DNA of 44,355 nucleotides from JAIRTY01 sp050257395 (lineage in GTDB: Bacteria; Actinomycetota; Actinomycetes; Streptosporangiales; Streptosporangiaceae), in assembly GCA_050257395.1 (NCBI GenBank), contig JBLMWU010000225.1, positions 1 to 44,355 of the forward strand. Reading direction: 5' to 3'. The notes below the pieces were generated by a model that did not search any database, was not told the origin of the DNA, and saw only the letters and a program-made list of their open reading frames with translations. Of this stretch, positions 21,899 through 28,561 are shown one piece after another (the stretch's first letter is position 1; each line of letters begins with the position of its first letter). Made by a program: the position numbers and the translations under genes.

Positions 21899-22669
21899 TT
21901 ACGGAATCCAGCCGCCAGCTTCCCTGGGCCCGCGGCTACCGGCCACGCCGGACAGCCTGGCCAGCCATCTCGCATAGGACTGCGAGTTGCCGGGGCCCAG
22001 TTCGACCCCATCAGGCAGTGGCTCGGCGAACACGTGCGCTGCGGCGGCTTCGAGCTGACTGCGCAGCAGGCCGGAGGGACCGGTGGCTTCGAGGCCCAGC
22101 GACCACCAGCGCTGACAGAGCGCGTGGATCTCGGTGAGTTCCACCGCACAGCCCGGCCCCTCGTTCAGTACCTGACCGGTTTCCAGGGCGCCGCGGCTGT
22201 CAGGGGCAAACCGGGTGATCCGCCGGCTCTTGCGGACTGCGGTCCAGCCATGCAGGTAATAACCGCCCGAGCGGGGCCGCGCGGGCCGTGCGGACCACTT
22301 CCGCCAGCGCTCCATGCGCCCGCACACCCCTCCCGGAATGCGCAGGATCCCCGGACTTCCCAGGTAGACCTTCATCTCGAGCGGGCCGCCGCCGCGGACC
22401 TTCACCCCCAGCGTCGGCAGGCAGGGCCGCACGAGGTAGCTGTCCTGCCTGGACTCGGTCCCAGCCGGGAAACGCGCGAACCAGTCAGCCACTGCCGGGT
22501 CCAGTTCGCCCGCCAGGATCCAGCGGACCTCAAGTGTGCGGACACCTGCCGGGACGACCTGCCCCAGTCCCCGGCCAGGGCTGGCACCCGGCGCCAAGCT
22601 GAGCCGGCTCAGCTCCCGGCTGGTAAAGGCCGCCAGGGAGCCCAGCATGACCGCTGCCGGCTGCGGCAT
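21899..22669 (-). CDS. Conserved actinobacterial protein, unknown function
   Basis: The gene encodes 256 aa, soluble, with no signal peptide or membrane helix. Recognisable stretches are EVRWILAGELDPAVADWFAR, SRQDSYLVRPCLPTLGVKVR, and PLEMKVYLGSPGILRI. The alternating charged strands (LGVKVRGG..LEMKVYLG) suggest a beta-barrel, CYTH-like or similar, but this is speculation. I know of similar hypothetical proteins in actinomycetes but no function. The ATG at 22669 is preceded by AAGGGGGCGGAA, a strong site. The gene converges on the Rv1733c gene with 14 bp between stops. A half-palindrome GGGACCGAAAGG overlaps its leader. Confidence 0.72.
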   Translation of the reverse strand: MPQPAAVMLGSLAAFTSRELSRLSLAPGASPGRGLGQVVPAGVRTLEVRWILAGELDPAVADWFARFPAGTESRQDSYLVRPCLPTLGVKVRGGGPLEMKVYLGSPGILRIPGGVCGRMERWRKWSARPARPRSGGYYLHGWTAVRKSRRITRFAPDSRGALETGQVLNEGPGCAVELTEIHALCQRWWSLGLEATGPSGLLRSQLEAAAAHVFAEPLPDGVELGPGNSQSYARWLARLSGVAGSRGPREAGGWIP

Positions 22670-22760
22670 TTCCGCCCCCTTTCGGTCCCGCCTCCCATGG
22701 CATTGAACACACAGCCAACGTCGTCAGGGCTCACCCGCGTGGTGGGATCTGCTCCGGTTC

Positions 22761-23105
22761 TTATAGAGCGTGTGGCTGGCGGCGGACGGGTTCCCGGCGG
22801 CCCTGCACCTGCCCGGTGGTGACAGGCAGGCCACGGGTGTCGAAGACGGATGCCCCCGCCGCCGCGAGGGCATCCGCACAGGCCCGGTAATGGTGGCGGC
22901 ACAGCAGCAGGTCGATCGGGTAAGGCCGCCCGGCAGCCGCAGGCATGATCACCACGACTGCGGGTCTGGCTGGGCAGCAGCAGGCACGCTCAGCCCGTTT
23001 GAGGGAGGCGCGCCAGTCCACCAGCGGGCAATCAGTTACAGCCGGCCCGCTGGCCGCCGGACCAGTGCGGGCGGCGTCATTGGTGTGCCGGAACAGCCCT
23101 GCCAT
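22761..23105 (-). CDS. Small Cys-rich DUF7455-like protein
   Basis: The gene encodes 114 aa. The central part has a cluster RACCCPARPAVVVIMPAAAG followed by DLLLCRHHYRACADALAAAG, the layout of short putative zinc-ribbon proteins (DUF7455-like) that are widespread in actinomycetes and unassigned in function. The Cys cluster and the C-x-HH motif could bind one zinc ion. The N-terminal 30 residues and the Arg-rich tail are not conserved. The start ATG at 23105 has AGGCTGGAAGC before it, a modest ribosome site. It lies 91 bp upstream of the 256-aa gene in the same direction. Confidence 0.65.
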   Translation of the reverse strand: MAGLFRHTNDAARTGPAASGPAVTDCPLVDWRASLKRAERACCCPARPAVVVIMPAAAGRPYPIDLLLCRHHYRACADALAAAGASVFDTRGLPVTTGQVQGRREPVRRQPHAL

Positions 23106-23483
23106 GCTTCCAGCCTGCTACTGCACCCGCCCGGTCAGCAGAGGCGTGCCTCCTGCCGGACGGGGCCCAGCGACCTCACCCGACAGGACGACGGCGGGGC
23201 CTGCGCATATTCGCCCGCTGTTGTCACCCCATGGGAGGGATTCCGTTCTCCTTGGGCGATGCCTTACATCGCCCGGGCTGCACCAGGGATGAGCGCTGTC
23301 GCGGCTGCCTGATGTCCCGGCCCGGGCCCGGCCACACGCGGTCACGGAAGCCCGCGCCGGCGGTCTGGCCTGCAGCATGCCGCCGGACATGCGGTGCGCG
23401 CCGGTCACCCTGGTGGGGTGGTCTGCTCTTTAGCCGGATTCGCTGACTATGGATATGAGGTCGATTACTAAGGCGGTGGTCCT
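23106..23483. other. 378-bp intergenic region
   Basis: No gene is supported. It includes a perfect small hairpin, GGGCGATG (23254-23261), loop CCTTA, CATCGCCC (23267-23274), and a lower-GC stretch just before the DUF6069 start (ATTCGCTGACTATGGATATG, about 23439-23458) that probably carries that gene's promoter. Confidence 0.45.
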
Positions 23484-23960
23484 GTGACTGCAGGCTGGAC
23501 ACCGGGAAACGCCGGACGGCCGGCCGCGGGCAGCCACGGCGGCAGGCATCCGGTTGTCAACGCTGGCAGGCTGTGGGCGGGCGGCGTCGCGACCGCGGTC
23601 GTGGCCGCACTGATCGCAGTGGTCGGCATCCTTATTGCGCGCGGCATTTTCAATGTCCCTGTCCTGGCGCCGGAGCAAGCCGGTGTCTGGGGCGACGCCG
23701 ACACCCTTACCTATGCGCTCGCGGCGTTCGGAGCCGGTGTGCTGGCCACCGGGCTGATCCACGTCCTGTTGATCTCCACCCCCTCGCCCTTCACTTTCTT
23801 TGGCTGGATTCTCGGGCTCTGCGTGCTCGCAGCCGTGCTGGCGCCATTCGCAGCCGGTGGCGACTTGGCGCCGAAGGTCACCACTGCACTTATCAATGCG
23901 ATCATCGGGATCGAGGTCTGGTCGCTGACCGCGAGCGCGGCGCACCGGTCGTCGCAGTAA
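23484..23960 (+). CDS. DUF6069 family membrane protein
   Basis: The gene encodes 158 aa. After a polar, Gly-rich N-terminus, four hydrophobic segments begin with AGRLWAGGVATAVVAALIAV (about residues 28-47) and GILIARGIFNVPVLAPEQAG, the most recognisable DUF6069 stretches. Helices at about 74-96, 101-122 and 128-150 follow. These proteins are small four-helix membrane proteins of unknown role in actinomycetes. The GTG at 23484 has AAGGCGGTGG upstream. It stands alone, converging on the DinB-like gene; there is no operon partner in its direction. Confidence 0.8.
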   Translation: MTAGWTPGNAGRPAAGSHGGRHPVVNAGRLWAGGVATAVVAALIAVVGILIARGIFNVPVLAPEQAGVWGDADTLTYALAAFGAGVLATGLIHVLLISTPSPFTFFGWILGLCVLAAVLAPFAAGGDLAPKVTTALINAIIGIEVWSLTASAAHRSSQ

Positions 23961-24060
23961 AGGGCGGCGTTGGAGCGGAAAGGCCAGCAACCGGTTCCGG
24001 ACAGGAATGCCGGCTCACTCTGACTGGTAACTCTTTCCAGTGCCCGGAATGAAAGTCTCG

Positions 24061-24555
24061 TTACCCGCTGAGGATCTGCTCCCGCAGGATGTCCGCGTGC
24101 CCGCAGTGCTGGGCCAGTTCGCGCAGTACGTGGAGGTACACCCAGCGCAGCGGAAGCGGCCCGCGCCGGTTGCCGTGGACCATGTCGTCCAGTCCCAGGG
24201 ACGACGTCGCCTGGCGGGATGACTCACAGGCCTCACGGTGTGCTTGCTGCACGGTGGCGATGGTGTCGCTGTCGTGAAGGATGAACGACTCGCCGGGGGT
24301 CGCGGGGATTCCGATCTGGGCACGTGACCGGCATGTGACGGCTTCGTCAAACCAGACCTTCTCGACGAAGGTCGCGTGCTTCACCAGGCCCAGCAAGGTG
24401 GTCCGGGAAGGCACCAGGGAGCGGCGTGCCTGTTCCTCCGTCAGCCCGTCCAGGCAGCGGTTGAGCTCACGGCGGTGCTCGTCGATAAACACCTCGAACT
24501 GGGCGCGGGCTGGCTGATCGATGACGTCCTCGAACGTCAAGGGGCGGGAAGACAT
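24061..24555 (-). CDS. DinB family protein (DUF664-like)
   Basis: The gene encodes 164 aa. It is a four-helix-bundle metalloprotein fold: LLGLVKHATFVEKVWFDEAV carries the first His, and YLHVLRELAQHCGHADILRE near the end carries the remaining metal ligands (His-x2-His). The family includes thiol transferases that use mycothiol or bacillithiol (for example mycothiol-dependent maleylpyruvate isomerase) as well as many uncharacterised members. Specific activity is not deducible. The ATG at 24555 lacks a clear ribosome site, and a palindrome TGACA-N6-TGTCA starts at the A of the ATG, suggesting a leaderless, possibly autoregulated transcript. Confidence 0.87.
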   Translation of the reverse strand: MSSRPLTFEDVIDQPARAQFEVFIDEHRRELNRCLDGLTEEQARRSLVPSRTTLLGLVKHATFVEKVWFDEAVTCRSRAQIGIPATPGESFILHDSDTIATVQQAHREACESSRQATSSLGLDDMVHGNRRGPLPLRWVYLHVLRELAQHCGHADILREQILSG

Positions 24556-24570
24556 GACAGCAGCATGTCA
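24555..24570. promoter_or_regulatory. TGACA-N6-TGTCA palindrome at the DinB gene start
   Basis: TGACA (24555-24559) and TGTCA (24566-24570) are exact inverted arms around GCAGCA and touch the start codon. It could be an operator for a dimeric repressor. Five-base arms are short, so chance remains possible. Confidence 0.35.
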
Positions 24571-24591
24571 AGGCCGCCGTCCACCAGCCAA

Positions 24592-25782
24592 CTACCGCAC
24601 TCCCGTGCCGCGCGTGGGCCGCTGGATGCTGTCGTCAGGCCGGCTTGACCGCCCGGATATCGATCGCCTGTGCACGGGTGACGCCGCACGGGGGGTCTCC
24701 GGCCAGGTCAGCCTGCGCCGCAGCCACAAGGCGACATAGACCAGGCCGAGCAGGACGGGCACTTCGATCAGCGGGCCGACGACTCCGGCGAGGGCCTGCC
24801 CGGAGGTGGCGCCGAACACCCCGATGGCGACCGCGATCGCGAGTTCGAAGTCGTTGCTGGCCGCAGAGAACGCCAGCGCCGCGGTGCGGGGATAGGACAG
24901 GTGCAGCCGCCGGGCGATGGCGAATCCGCCGGCCCACATCACGGCGAAGTAGGCGAGCAGCGGCAGCGCGATCCGGGCCACGTCCAGTGGCCGGGAGGTG
25001 ATGGTCTTGCCCTGCAGCGCGAACAGCACCACCACGGTGAACAGCAGTCCGTACAGGGCGATCGGGGCGATGCGCGGCAGCAGCCTGGTCTCATACCATT
25101 CCTGGCCGCGGGCCCGTTCCCCGAGCGTGCGGGTGAGGAATCCGGCCACCAGCGGGATGCCGAGGAACACCACCACGGTAAGGGCGATGATGGTGAACGA
25201 GACGTGCAGGCTCTGGGCGGGCAGGCCGAGCCAGCCCGGCAGGATGTTGAGGTAGAAGACCCCGAGCGCGGCGTAGGCCAGCACCTGGAAGACCGCGTTG
25301 AGGGCGACCAGCACGGCCGCCATTTCCCGGTCGCCGCGGGCCAGGTCGGTCCAGATGAGCACCATGGCGATGCACCGGGCCAGGCCGACCAGGATCACCC
25401 CGGTGCGGTAGGCGGGCAGGTCCGGCAGCAGCAGCCAGGCCAGCGCGAACATCACCGCCGGGCCGATGATCCAGTTCAGGACCAGTGAGGAGGCCAGCAT
25501 CCGCCGGTCGGCGGTGATCCGCCCCACCTCCCGGTAGCGGACCTTGGCCAGCACCGGGTACATCATCAGCAGCAGCCCGGCCGCGATCGGCAGGCTGGTG
25601 CCGTGGATCGAAACCGCGTTCAGCCCGCTGGCCAGCCCGGGCACCAGCCGGCCGAGCAGCAGCCCGGCCGCCATCGCCAGCCCGATCCACAGCGGCAGGA
25701 ACCGGTCCACGGCCGGCAGCCGGCTGGCGGCGCTGGTGCCGTCCTGCGGCGGGGGCTGGCCGGTGCCCGGATTCCCGCTCAT
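24592..25782 (-). CDS. acr3: ACR3-type arsenite efflux permease
   Basis: The gene encodes 396 aa with about ten hydrophobic helices. Family features are LLLMMYPVLAKVRYREVGRI near residues 70-89, and VGLARCIAMVLIWTDLARGD with the essential Cys at about 137. The acidic SNDFELAIAVAIGVFGATSG and VGPLIEVPVLLGLVYVALWL occur in the last helices. ACR3 exports As(III), and sometimes Sb(III), using the proton motive force. The C-terminal 30 residues are a polar, Arg-rich extension. The ATG at 25782 is chosen over a TTG at 25851 because homology begins after it; the ribosome site is modest (CAGGACGCAAG). It follows arsR in the same direction, separated by 177 bp that contain a strong hairpin. Confidence 0.93.
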   Translation of the reverse strand: MSGNPGTGQPPPQDGTSAASRLPAVDRFLPLWIGLAMAAGLLLGRLVPGLASGLNAVSIHGTSLPIAAGLLLMMYPVLAKVRYREVGRITADRRMLASSLVLNWIIGPAVMFALAWLLLPDLPAYRTGVILVGLARCIAMVLIWTDLARGDREMAAVLVALNAVFQVLAYAALGVFYLNILPGWLGLPAQSLHVSFTIIALTVVVFLGIPLVAGFLTRTLGERARGQEWYETRLLPRIAPIALYGLLFTVVVLFALQGKTITSRPLDVARIALPLLAYFAVMWAGGFAIARRLHLSYPRTAALAFSAASNDFELAIAVAIGVFGATSGQALAGVVGPLIEVPVLLGLVYVALWLRRRLTWPETPRAASPVHRRSISGRSSRPDDSIQRPTRGTGVR

Positions 25783-25899
25783 CGGCTTGCGTCCTGACTC
25801 CGCTGATGTCGGCACATACTGATTCAATCCGCTGGCGCTGCCTGGAATCAACGAAGCAGCCGCCGAAAAGGGCCAGTGACCAGGCTATACAGGCCGTTG

Positions 25900-25934
25900 G
25901 TCCCAGCCCGGCCGCCCACCGGGTGGGCTGGGAC
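25900..25934 (-). terminator. Strong hairpin between arsR and acr3
   Basis: GTCCCAGCCC (25900-25909) and GGGCTGGGAC (25925-25934) are perfectly complementary. They begin 26 bp downstream of the arsR stop in its direction. There is no T-tract. It may terminate or attenuate arsR transcription before acr3, or protect the arsR mRNA end. Confidence 0.5.
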
Positions 25935-25959
25935 GCCCGGCAGGTGCGCGAGCCGGGTG

Positions 25960-26322
25960 CTATTCGCCGCCGAGTGCCTGGCGGAGAGTTGCGAGGCGTC
26001 CGGGGACGATGCGCCACCAGGTCCACTTGCCGCGCTTGTCACCTTCGATGAGGCCCGCCTGGGCCAGGACGCTGGTGTGGTGGGAGATGGTGGGCTGGCT
26101 CTTGCCGAGGGGTCCCTGCAGGTGGCAGCTGCACACCTCGCCCTCGGTGGCCAGGATCGACAGGATCCGCAGCCGGACCGGATCAGCGAGCGCGGCCAGG
26201 GCCGCCGCCAGCGCGGCAGCATCCTCCTCAGACAGGGCAACGCTGGTCAGAGGCGGTCCGCACACCTGCCCATTGGCAGCGGAGGCCAGGGGGAGCTGCG
26301 CCGGGCCGCGTCCAGCCGCCAT
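25960..26322 (-). CDS. arsR: ArsR family arsenic-responsive repressor
   Basis: The gene encodes 120 aa with a winged HTH: LADPVRLRILSILATEGEV, then CSCHLQGPLGKSQPTISHHT (recognition helix) and AGLIEGDKRGKWTWWRIV (wing). Cys64 and Cys66 in VCSCHL sit where E. coli ArsR has its CxC arsenic site, and Cys21 near the N-terminus could be a third ligand; this supports metalloid sensing. The ATG at 26322 follows GGAGGGTCT. The gene is divergent from the aquaporin-arsC operon, and inverted ATCGA/TCGAT arms lie inside that operon's promoter, a likely operator. Confidence 0.92.
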   Translation of the reverse strand: MAAGRGPAQLPLASAANGQVCGPPLTSVALSEEDAAALAAALAALADPVRLRILSILATEGEVCSCHLQGPLGKSQPTISHHTSVLAQAGLIEGDKRGKWTWWRIVPGRLATLRQALGGE

Positions 26323-26333
26323 AGACCCTCCGA

Positions 26334-26373
26334 TTGACAGTCATCGATGTGATCTCGATACTAGTCGCATCGA
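26334..26373 (+). promoter_or_regulatory. Promoter with overlapping ArsR-type operator
   Basis: TTGACA (26334-26339), a 17-bp spacer and GATACT (26357-26362) form a near-consensus sigma70-type promoter reading toward the aquaporin gene. Between and over them lie ATCGA (26343-26347) and TCGAT (26355-26359) as inverted arms seven bases apart, the perfect octamer CATCGATG (26342-26349), and a third ATCGA at 26369-26373. Repressor bound here would block RNA polymerase and could also cover the divergent arsR promoter. Confidence 0.7.
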
Positions 26374-26417
26374 CTCCCCTCAATGTAACGGATGGCCGTG
26401 ATGGCGAGGTTCTGCGC

Positions 26418-27197
26418 GTGCCCGGGCCCGGACCGCGGGACCGCCTGGTGAACGAGGGCGCGCTGTGGCGGCGGCTCGTTGCTGAGTTCGTGGGCAGCGC
26501 GTTCCTGGCCGCTCTGGTGATCGGCTCCGGTATCGCCGCGCAGCGGCTGTCCCCCGGCGACGTAGGCCTGGAACTGCTGGAGAACGCGGCCGCGACCGCG
26601 GCGGGCCTGTTCGCCATCATCTTGATGTTCGGCCCGGTGTCCGGCGGCCACTTCAACCCGGTGGTGTCGTTCGCCGACGCCGCGTTCGGGGGGATCAGGT
26701 GGCGCGACGCAGCCGCCTACCTGCCGGCCCAGGTGGCCGGCTGCGTGACGGGGGCGGTCGCGGCGAACCTGATGTTCGCCGGCCCGGCGGTATCGATATC
26801 GGCGAAGAGCCGCGCCTCGGGGGCGCACTTCCTGTCCGAGGTGATCGCCACGGCCGGGCTGCTGCTCGTGATCTTCGCGCTGGCCCGCACCGGCCGGGCC
26901 CGTACCGCCCCGGCCGCGGTCGGCTCCTACATCGGCGCCGCCTACTTCTTCACCTCCTCCACCAGCTTCGCCAACCCGGCGATCACCATCGGGCGGATGT
27001 TCTCCGGTACCTTCGCCGGCATCGCCCCAGCCTCGGCGCCGCTGTTCATCGCCGCCCAGGTCGTGGGCGGCGTGCTGGCGGTCGGGGTCATCAGGGCGCT
27101 GTACCCGCGCATCACCGTCGCCGAGGCAGCCGAGGTCGTCATCCCGCATGCGCCGGACGAAGCCGGCCTTCCCGTTCCAGTGAAGGAAGCGTCATGA
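26418..27197 (+). CDS. Aquaporin (MIP family) of arsenic operon
   Basis: The gene encodes 259 aa from the GTG at 26418, with six hydrophobic helices plus two half-helices. The first pore loop is SGGHFNPVVSF, with NPV in place of NPA; the second is SFANPAITIGR with a canonical NPA and following Arg. Aquaporins in ars operons (AqpS type) act as arsenite channels, letting As(III) leave down its gradient after ArsC makes it; that role is inferred from context. The frame is open to 26334, but that TTG is the -35 box. GTG at 26418 (GAGG nine bases upstream) or GTG at 26448 are the realistic starts. The stop overlaps arsC (ATGA). Confidence 0.87.
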   Translation: MPGPGPRDRLVNEGALWRRLVAEFVGSAFLAALVIGSGIAAQRLSPGDVGLELLENAAATAAGLFAIILMFGPVSGGHFNPVVSFADAAFGGIRWRDAAAYLPAQVAGCVTGAVAANLMFAGPAVSISAKSRASGAHFLSEVIATAGLLLVIFALARTGRARTAPAAVGSYIGAAYFFTSSTSFANPAITIGRMFSGTFAGIAPASAPLFIAAQVVGGVLAVGVIRALYPRITVAEAAEVVIPHAPDEAGLPVPVKEAS

Positions 27198-27619
27198 CCG
27201 CTCGTCCTGAGGTGCTGTTCGTCTGCGTGCACAACGCGGGCCGCTCGCAGATGGCCGCCGCCCTGCTGGACCACTACGGCGCCGGGCGGGTGGTGGTCCG
27301 CTCCGCCGGCTCGGCGCCCGCCGGCACCATCAACCCGGCCGTGGTCGAGGTCATGGCCGAACTGGGCCTGGACCTGTCGAAGGAGTTCCCCAAGCCGCTG
27401 ACCACCGACGCGGTGCAGGCCAGCGACGTGGTCATCACCATGGGCTGCGGGGACGCCTGCCCGGTTTTCCCCGGCAAGCGCTACCTGGACTGGGAGCTCG
27501 AAGACCCCGCCGGCAAGGACCCCGCCACCGTCCGGCGCATCCGCGACGACATCGACGCCCGCGTCCGGCACCTGCTCACCGAGCTGCTGCCCGGCGCCGC
27601 CCAACCCAGCCAGCGGTGA
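27194..27619 (+). CDS. arsC: Arsenate reductase, low-MW phosphatase type (mycothiol-linked)
   Basis: The gene encodes 141 aa with an LMW tyrosine phosphatase fold. The catalytic P-loop is CVHNAGRS, with nucleophile Cys11 and Arg17 (CX5R). The general-acid-type Asp-Pro occurs in WELEDPAG (about 104-105), and MGCGDACP supplies Cys85 and Cys89. Actinobacterial members use mycothiol and mycoredoxin, or internal Cys relay, to reduce As(V) to As(III); which applies here is not certain. The ATG overlaps the aquaporin stop, with GAAGGAAGC upstream. Its product feeds the aquaporin and ACR3. The 3' end overlaps the convergent HAAS gene by 44 bp. Confidence 0.93.
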   Translation: MTARPEVLFVCVHNAGRSQMAAALLDHYGAGRVVVRSAGSAPAGTINPAVVEVMAELGLDLSKEFPKPLTTDAVQASDVVITMGCGDACPVFPGKRYLDWELEDPAGKDPATVRRIRDDIDARVRHLLTELLPGAAQPSQR

Positions 27620-28154
27620 AGGCCATCCGGGTGAGGCTGGCGGTAACGGCGATGCCCAGCGCCCAGGTCAAGGCCGGCGCGGCGACCAGCACCGCAGCGA
27701 CTGCGATGGCGTCCAGGGCCAGGATGACCGGGCTGGCCGCAGCGGCGACCCTGGTCCGCCGGTAGCTGCGCCGGCTGGTCGCGGCCACCGCGAGCGCCCC
27801 GGCGGCCAGCAGCAGGACAGCGCCGAAGCCGAGCCGGACCGCGCCTGGCACCGGCCAGGTCCAGGCGCGGGCGAGGATCAGGGCGGCGGCCCAGCAGGCG
27901 CCGACGGCGGGACCGGACGCCAGCAGCATCCGGGCAGCCCGCCGGCCCGGGGCCAGCCGGGTGAACTCACTGACCACCAGCCTCAGCTCCCCAAACTCGG
28001 CCACAGCGGCGTGCGCCGCTGCCTGCTCGCCCGCTCCGGTGGCGAGGTGCTGCTCGAAGGTCTCGACCAGGCCATCCGCTGCCTCATCCGCAATGGCAGC
28101 CGGAAGCTGCCGGCGCAGGCCCGCCACGTAGTCGTCGATCAGTGCGCTGCTCAT
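27576..28154 (-). CDS. HAAS-type membrane protein partnered with PadR regulator
   Basis: The gene encodes 192 aa. The N-terminal about 75 residues are a helical, acidic HAAS/permease-prefix-like domain (LIDDYVAGLRRQLPAAIADE, then AAVAEFGELRLVVSEFTR), followed by four hydrophobic segments (about residues 76-185). Proteins of this type are typically encoded directly after a PadR regulator and are thought to take part in membrane stress or exporter control. The ATG overlaps the padR stop (ATGA), confirming coupling. The 3' end overlaps arsC on the opposite strand by 44 bp, so the two loci are packed without a terminator. Confidence 0.8.
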   Translation of the reverse strand: MSSALIDDYVAGLRRQLPAAIADEAADGLVETFEQHLATGAGEQAAAHAAVAEFGELRLVVSEFTRLAPGRRAARMLLASGPAVGACWAAALILARAWTWPVPGAVRLGFGAVLLLAAGALAVAATSRRSYRRTRVAAAASPVILALDAIAVAAVLVAAPALTWALGIAVTASLTRMAFTAGWVGRRRAAAR

Positions 28155-28480
28155 GGCGCGGGCTCCAGGATCGCGGTCACCGCGGCGGCGAAATCCCGCC
28201 AGGCGGACCGGTCGCCCGCCAGCCGCTGGCGCCCGGCCGGCGTGAGCTCATAAGAGCGCCGGCGGCGGCCGCCCACCTCCGACCAGGTGCCTTTGACCAG
28301 CCCGGCCGTCTCCAGCCGCCGCAGCGCCGGGTAGATCGTGCCGGTCGGCAGGTCGAAGGCCGCGCCGCTGCCGGCGCGGAGCGCTTCCCTGACCGCGTAC
28401 CCGTGCCGGGGCCCGTTCTCCAGGCTGGCCAGCAGCAACGTGTCCAGATGGCCTTTGAGGGCTTGCGCATCCGCCTTCAT
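28151..28480 (-). CDS. PadR family transcriptional regulator
   Basis: The gene encodes 109 aa. The winged HTH is complete: HLDTLLLASLENGPRHGYAV, then DLPTGTIYPALRRLETAGLV, then RRRRSYELTPAGRQRLAGD. A short C-terminal helix supports dimerisation (PadR-s2 type size). These regulators often repress adjacent ABC exporters and respond to drugs or cell-envelope stress. The ATG at 28480 has no ribosome site and lies next to a predicted -10, so the mRNA is probably leaderless. Twin TAGC-N3-GCTA palindromes cover its promoter. The ABC exporter at 28562 is divergent. Confidence 0.9.
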   Translation of the reverse strand: MKADAQALKGHLDTLLLASLENGPRHGYAVREALRAGSGAAFDLPTGTIYPALRRLETAGLVKGTWSEVGGRRRRSYELTPAGRQRLAGDRSAWRDFAAAVTAILEPAP

Positions 28481-28483
28481 AAG

Positions 28484-28521
28484 TAGCTATGCTACTCACA
28501 ACGGGATAGGTAGCAAAGCTA
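28484..28521. promoter_or_regulatory. Twin PadR operators overlapping the padR promoter
   Basis: TAGCTATGCTA (28484-28494) and TAGCAAAGCTA (28511-28521) share the form TAGC-N3-GCTA and are 27 bp apart. On the minus strand TTGCTA (28516-28511) and TAGCAT (28494-28489) are spaced by 16 bp and read as -35 and -10 of padR. Each palindrome thus covers one promoter element, a direct sign of autoregulation, and the pair also lies upstream of the divergent ABC operon. Confidence 0.75.
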
Positions 28522-28561
28522 GCTATTGGGCATGGGATGCCGACGGCGCGGAGGGCAGGCG

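Noticed and set aside
26334..26417. TTG at 26334 as aquaporin start
   Set aside because: It is the first base triplet of a near-consensus -35 element (TTGACA), so it lies upstream of the transcript; GTG 26418 or 26448 is realistic.
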